Shown piece by piece: positions 22,186 to 25,519 of a stretch of DNA of 25,519 nt (positions within the stretch are counted from its first letter, which is position 1; every line of letters begins with the position of its first letter). Source of the stretch: JBNKDD01 sp050288085 (GTDB lineage Bacteria; Chloroflexota; Anaerolineae; Aggregatilineales; UBA3940). The notes beneath the pieces are model-generated. The model was not told where the DNA came from. It saw nothing but the letters and a program-made list of their open reading frames with translations, and did no database searches. The stretch covers positions 1-25,519 of the forward strand of contig JBNKDD010000051.1 of assembly GCA_050288085.1 (NCBI GenBank). The letters run 5' to 3'. A program made the translations under genes and the position numbers.

Positions 22186-22920
22186 ATGAGTCAGGATAAT
22201 TCACCCGACGATCTGATCCGAGTGGTGATCGTAGATGATCACCAAATTTTCCGCCATGGTGTGCAAATGAACCTGGAGACTCACGATGACATCGCCGTCA
22301 TTGGTCCAGGGGCAGCAAACGGTGAGCAGGCTTTGGAGCTTATCCGTGAAATCCAACCGGACATTGCTATCATGGACATCAATTTGCCGCTTATGAATGG
22401 CATTCAGGTAACCCGCCAACTTGCCTCTGAGCGGCAGCCCACCCGCGTGATCATCATGACGGCTTATGATGATATTGAGCAAGTGATCCACGCGATTCGG
22501 GCAGGTGCATCAGCTTATTGTCCGAAAGAGATTGATCCCGAACAACTCATGGAAGTGATCCGCCATGTGGTTGCCGGGCGGTATGTCGTTCACGATAAAG
22601 TGTTCGACAAAGCCGGGGTCGAGGACTGGATGGAAAAAGGCGTACAATCCATCGCAGGGCGCTATTACGTCGATCTATCGGAAACGATGTCACCCCTGTC
22701 CTCCCGCGAGATGGAAATATTGCAATATGTCACACGCGGCCTGAGCAACAAAGAGATCGCCCAAACCTTGCAAATTAGCCACCAGACCGTCAAGAATCAC
22801 ATGACCTCAATCTTGAGAAAACTGGCGGTTGATGATCGGACACAGGCTGCTGTGTTTGCGCTCAGGCGGGGTTGGGTGCGGTTGCGGGATACAGCTTCGA
22901 AGAAGAAGACAGATTTGTAG
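22186..22920 (+). CDS. NarL/FixJ-family (LuxR-type) response regulator
   Basis: The 244-aa protein has a receiver domain (about 10-128) with the acidic pair DD (17-18), phospho-acceptor D64 in AIMDINLP, T92 in MTAYDD and K114 in CPKE. A linker of about 40 residues follows. The LuxR-type helix-turn-helix (about 171-235) contains LSSREMEILQYVTRGLSNKEIAQ and ISHQTVKNHMTSILRKL, the recognition helix region. The ribosome-binding site GAGG is 6 nt before the ATG. It should bind DNA as a phosphorylated dimer. The cognate kinase gene starts 8 nt downstream. The upstream GTAC repeats are candidate binding sites. Confidence 0.95.
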   Translation: MSQDNSPDDLIRVVIVDDHQIFRHGVQMNLETHDDIAVIGPGAANGEQALELIREIQPDIAIMDINLPLMNGIQVTRQLASERQPTRVIIMTAYDDIEQVIHAIRAGASAYCPKEIDPEQLMEVIRHVVAGRYVVHDKVFDKAGVEDWMEKGVQSIAGRYYVDLSETMSPLSSREMEILQYVTRGLSNKEIAQTLQISHQTVKNHMTSILRKLAVDDRTQAAVFALRRGWVRLRDTASKKKTDL

Positions 22921-22928
22921 AGGTTAGG

Positions 22929-23984
22929 ATGACAAACGAAGAGAAAAAAACCAGCATCGATATTGCTCTGGAAGAACTCGATGGAGAATTGCGGCAGGCT
23001 ACTACCGAGCTCTACGATATCCGAGGCAAGATCGACACCTCACGCGGGCAGGTCGAAGCCCTTGCCCAACGCAATGCATCATTGATAGGAGAGGTCAGAC
23101 GTATCGAATCGGCTATTGCCCAAACCCCCTCCACCGATGTCCAAGCGGCCTATATAGAAGCAATGGAATCCCAGCAGCGCCTGTTAACCATCCGCTCCCA
23201 GATGGAGAAATTACAGGCACAAGAAACCCTGGTTATGAATACCATCAAGGGGTTGGAAAACATTAAGAAATCCCTTGAGACAGGCCCCGAACCGGAAGAC
23301 AAGACCCAGACTTTTATCAAAGTAGTCGATGCTCAAGAAGAGGAACGCGAACGTTTAGCGCGTGCCATGCATGATGGCCCCGCTCACTCATTGACTAACT
23401 TTATTCTCCAGGCTGAAATCTGCCAGAAATTATTTGACCGGGACACCGAAAAAGCCCGCCTCGAATTGGACAACCTCCAGACTTCAGCCCGTGAGGCATT
23501 TCAGCGAGTGCGCGATTTCATCTTCGACCTGCGCCCGATGATGCTCACCGACCTGGGCCTCGTACCGACCGTTAAACGCTACCTGGACGCCTATGAAACC
23601 AAGACCAACATCGAGCCTCACTTGAGCATCCAGGGACGCGAACGCCGGTTGGAAGGCTACCGGGAAGTCCTGATGTTCCGGGGGATTCAAGAATTGCTGG
23701 TCAATGTCCGCGACCATGCCCAGGCCAGCGAAGTCAAAGTGAGCATCGACATGGGCGAGGACACCATTACCGCCCAGGTTGAAGATAATGGACGGGGCTT
23801 TGAAACTGGCAAATTGACCTTTGACGGTTCCTCCGAGAGTGGGGCAATTGGCTTGAGTACGCTGCAAAACCGCCTGAACCTGATCGGCGGCAGCATTCAG
23901 ATTGACAGCGTAACCGGCCAGGGAGCCAAGATTGAACTCAGCATCCCCGCCGGGCCAGATCAGGCCGAGGAATTGGACATATAG
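22929..23984 (+). CDS. Cytoplasmic sensor histidine kinase, DegS-like
   Basis: The 351-aa protein has no membrane segment. A long N-terminal coiled-coil (about 10-118) resembles DegS-type sensors. The HisKA_3 domain (about 136-205) has RAMHDGPAHSLTN with the phospho-acceptor H148 and FIFDLRPMMLTDLGL. The HATPase_c domain (about 250-340) has the N-box ELLVNVRDHA, the D-x-G-x-G motif DNGRGF and GAIGLSTLQNRLNLIGG. An earlier in-frame start (22872) lies inside the response regulator gene; ATG 22929 is preceded by GAGG at 5 nt and is chosen. The order regulator-then-kinase is reversed compared with degS-degU. With the kinase lacking a sensor domain, its signal must come through the coiled coil or a partner protein. 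Confidence 0.93.
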   Translation: MTNEEKKTSIDIALEELDGELRQATTELYDIRGKIDTSRGQVEALAQRNASLIGEVRRIESAIAQTPSTDVQAAYIEAMESQQRLLTIRSQMEKLQAQETLVMNTIKGLENIKKSLETGPEPEDKTQTFIKVVDAQEEERERLARAMHDGPAHSLTNFILQAEICQKLFDRDTEKARLELDNLQTSAREAFQRVRDFIFDLRPMMLTDLGLVPTVKRYLDAYETKTNIEPHLSIQGRERRLEGYREVLMFRGIQELLVNVRDHAQASEVKVSIDMGEDTITAQVEDNGRGFETGKLTFDGSSESGAIGLSTLQNRLNLIGGSIQIDSVTGQGAKIELSIPAGPDQAEELDI

Positions 23985-24011
23985 CTGATACCGGCTAACC
24001 AGACTACACAC

Positions 24012-24043
24012 AAGAGCATGGCATATACCCATGCTCTTTTTTT
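24012..24043 (+). terminator. Intrinsic terminator of the two-component operon
   Basis: Perfect 10-bp stem AAGAGCATGG (24012-24021) / CCATGCTCTT (24029-24038), loop 7 nt, with a run of seven T residues (24037-24043). It lies 27 nt after the kinase stop. Confidence 0.93.
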
Positions 24044-24066
24044 AGTGCATCAGGCAGGTCTGCAAA

Positions 24067-25035
24067 ATGAATAACTGGCAGGCTCAACTACATTATGATC
24101 CCCTTCCCCTGCTGCTTGCAGCGGAAAACCCATGCATCCCTTATTTCACCCACCGTGATTTGCTGAATGAGTCGGTGGGGCCAATTCATGAAATCTGGAA
24201 CTTGCCTGCCCCCCAGCGGATTGTCAAGAAACAAATCCAGGATGGAAGCTGGAAATATCGCGGGTCAAAGAAAGAAGTCTATCCCCCACATCATTACCCG
24301 CTGGTTGAAACATGGAAGCAGTTCCGTTTTCTGATCGACCAGTACGAATTTACCAGAGAACATCCGGCAGCCAAGGCCGCCGCCGAATTCCTGTTCTCCT
24401 GTCAGACAGACGAGGGTGATATCCGTGGGATGATCGGCAACCAGTATGCAACCTACTATACCGGCGCGATCCTATCCCTGCTGATCAAGGCTGGTTACCA
24501 GGCTGACGAACGGGTAGAAAAGGGGATGGCCTGGTTGTTGTCCATGAGACAAAAAGACGGCGGCTGGACCATTCCAATCCTCACCGCGGCCCTATCATGG
24601 GACGAGCAAATTAAACTGACCAGCCAGTATGCTGATCCTGTCCGGTTGGACAGGAATCAACCTTTCTCCCACAATTGGACAGGTATGGTGCTAAGAGCCT
24701 TTGCGGCTCATCCACACTATCGTTCAACCACTGAGGCCATAAAGGCAGCCAATCTCCTCAAGACGCGCTTCTTTCAGAAGGACTGCTATTCATCTTACCA
24801 ATCCGCCGATTATTGGCTGAAGTTTGATTACCCCTTCTGGTGGAACCACCTTCTAGCCGCACTTGATTCGATTTCTTTGATCGATCCGACCTGCAACGAC
24901 GAATATATGAAACAGGCCATCACCTGGTTCATTGAGCACCAGCAAGAAGATGGCCTGTGGAATACGAAAACCTACGAAAAGCGCCTGTGGATCGGCCTGG
25001 CTATCTGCCGCGTCTTGAAGCGGCTGCTTGGATAA
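24067..25035 (+). CDS. Terpenoid-cyclase/prenyltransferase-like alpha-toroid protein
   Basis: The 322-aa protein has several QW-like repeats typical of alpha-alpha toroid proteins (squalene-hopene cyclase, prenyltransferase beta): KKQIQDGSWKYRG (about 54-66), SCQTDEGDIRG (111-121), SMRQKDGGWTIP (159-170) and HQQEDGLWNT (291-300). The DXDD acid motif that starts cyclisation in class II cyclases is absent, and the length is half that of squalene-hopene cyclase. It may therefore be a binding scaffold or an enzyme with different chemistry. No signal peptide or membrane segment is seen. It starts 24 nt after the terminator of the two-component operon, so it is an independent unit; its ribosome-binding site (CAGGTCTGCAAA) is weak. 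It converges on the aldehyde dehydrogenase gene, with 3 nt between stops. Confidence 0.72.
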   Translation: MNNWQAQLHYDPLPLLLAAENPCIPYFTHRDLLNESVGPIHEIWNLPAPQRIVKKQIQDGSWKYRGSKKEVYPPHHYPLVETWKQFRFLIDQYEFTREHPAAKAAAEFLFSCQTDEGDIRGMIGNQYATYYTGAILSLLIKAGYQADERVEKGMAWLLSMRQKDGGWTIPILTAALSWDEQIKLTSQYADPVRLDRNQPFSHNWTGMVLRAFAAHPHYRSTTEAIKAANLLKTRFFQKDCYSSYQSADYWLKFDYPFWWNHLLAALDSISLIDPTCNDEYMKQAITWFIEHQQEDGLWNTKTYEKRLWIGLAICRVLKRLLG

Positions 25036-25038
25036 ACA

Positions 25039-25519
25039 TCATACTTCAAACCACCACGACTTGGGCCGTCCTTCAATATCCCAGTGAACATGCTTGACCT
25101 GGCAGAAATCGTCTAATCCTTCCTGCCCCAATTCACGCCCGATGCCGCTCATCTTCATACCACCAAACGGCCCGGCAATATTATCGACCAGCGGATCGTT
25201 GACCCACAGCGTCCCGGCAGATACCTCGGAATAGAAACGCCTGACTTTCCGTGCATCGTTGGTAAAGATGCTTGCACCCAACGCATAATCCGAGTCGTTG
25301 GACAGCGCGATAGCCTCATCAAAATCATCGAATGGCATGATACCCAGCACCGGCCCAAACGTTTCCTCGCGCATCAACCGCATTTCGTGGGTGCAGTCGG
25401 CGACCACCGTCGCCGGGTAGAAGAAGCCTCGATCTCGCCCCTTCAGGAACTCTCCACCCGCTAACAGGGTTCCACCTTCGGTCACCGCTTCTTGAACCAT
25501 ATCATGGACGAACCCCCGC
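25039..25519 (-). CDS. Aldehyde dehydrogenase, C-terminal part (5' end outside window)
   Basis: The frame is open from the window edge (first full codon ends at 25518) to TGA at 25039-25041, 159 codons. It contains the C-terminal ALDH signatures: MREETFGPVLGIMPFDDFDEA (from about residue 47), SNDSDYALGASIFTND, SAGTLWVNDP and PFGGMKMSGIGRELGQEGLDDF. The EExFGP motif and the FGG-x-K-x-SG-x-GRE-x-G loop are diagnostic of the superfamily. The catalytic Cys and Glu regions are outside the window, so subfamily and substrate are not decided. The N-terminal stretch here (RGFVHDMVQEAVTEGGTLLA) matches the typical helix before the catalytic domain's end. The internal ATG at 25500 is not the start. Confidence 0.92.
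   Translation of the reverse strand, partial: RGFVHDMVQEAVTEGGTLLAGGEFLKGRDRGFFYPATVVADCTHEMRLMREETFGPVLGIMPFDDFDEAIALSNDSDYALGASIFTNDARKVRRFYSEVSAGTLWVNDPLVDNIAGPFGGMKMSGIGRELGQEGLDDFCQVKHVHWDIEGRPKSWWFEV

Noticed and set aside
1..25519. Search by eye for insertion sequences, tRNA genes, CRISPR arrays and phage genes
   Set aside because: No transposase-like protein, no regularly spaced direct repeats of 25-40 nt and no cloverleaf-like segment was recognised in the intergenic regions, which are all short.

Overview
This 25.5-kb chromosomal stretch looks like a non-pathogenic, heterotrophic bacterium of the Chloroflexota (Anaerolineae-like). The assignment is an inference from protein flavour: a sigma factor with an anti-sigma factor carrying duplicated external domains, a PucC-type MFS carrier, an F420-type LLM oxidoreductase, a DegS/DegU-like pair and a GC content a little above 50%. 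No rRNA, tRNA, transposase, phage gene or CRISPR array is visible. Gene density is high and all large genes look intact; only the two edge genes are cut by the window.

Layout. 1-1534: the 3' end of a glycosyltransferase converges on a DUF418 membrane protein, with a terminator hairpin between them. 1762-6163 (+): an envelope block with an ECF-like sigma factor, its zinc-finger anti-sigma factor (start/stop overlap, ATGA), a secreted CAP/SCP-LysM protein and a membrane-anchored matrixin metalloprotease with an SH3 domain. 6188-8457 (-): a two-gene ABC exporter behind a palindrome-rich promoter. 8608-13208 (-): a four-gene run (dTDP-glucose 4,6-dehydratase, LLM oxidoreductase, TSUP permease, family 5 solute-binding lipoprotein) ending at a textbook intrinsic terminator. 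13452-16095 (-): a three-gene membrane operon of a 54-aa one-helix protein, a seven-helix protein of unknown function and a PucC/BCD-family MFS carrier, with a near-consensus promoter upstream and a terminator downstream. 16251-18325: a small conserved hypothetical protein, a pentapeptide-repeat protein and a lipoprotein with a tandem domain. 18393-20147 (+): a GT-C type membrane glycosyltransferase. 20246-21794 (-): a methyltransferase preceded by a leader that looks like an attenuator (25-codon ORF with a near-perfect ribosome-binding site, intrinsic terminator and competing repeats), and upstream of that a Cys-rich YkgJ-like protein. 22186-23984 (+): a cytoplasmic two-component pair, behind a promoter and a GTAC-repeat cluster. 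24067-25519: a terpenoid-cyclase-like toroid protein without the DXDD motif, converging on the C-terminal part of an aldehyde dehydrogenase.

The most unusual items are the attenuator-like leader at 21095-21258, the PucC operon with its 54-aa partner in a region without photosynthesis genes, and the GTAC cluster in front of the response regulator. Functions are assigned from motif recognition by eye; no database search was run.
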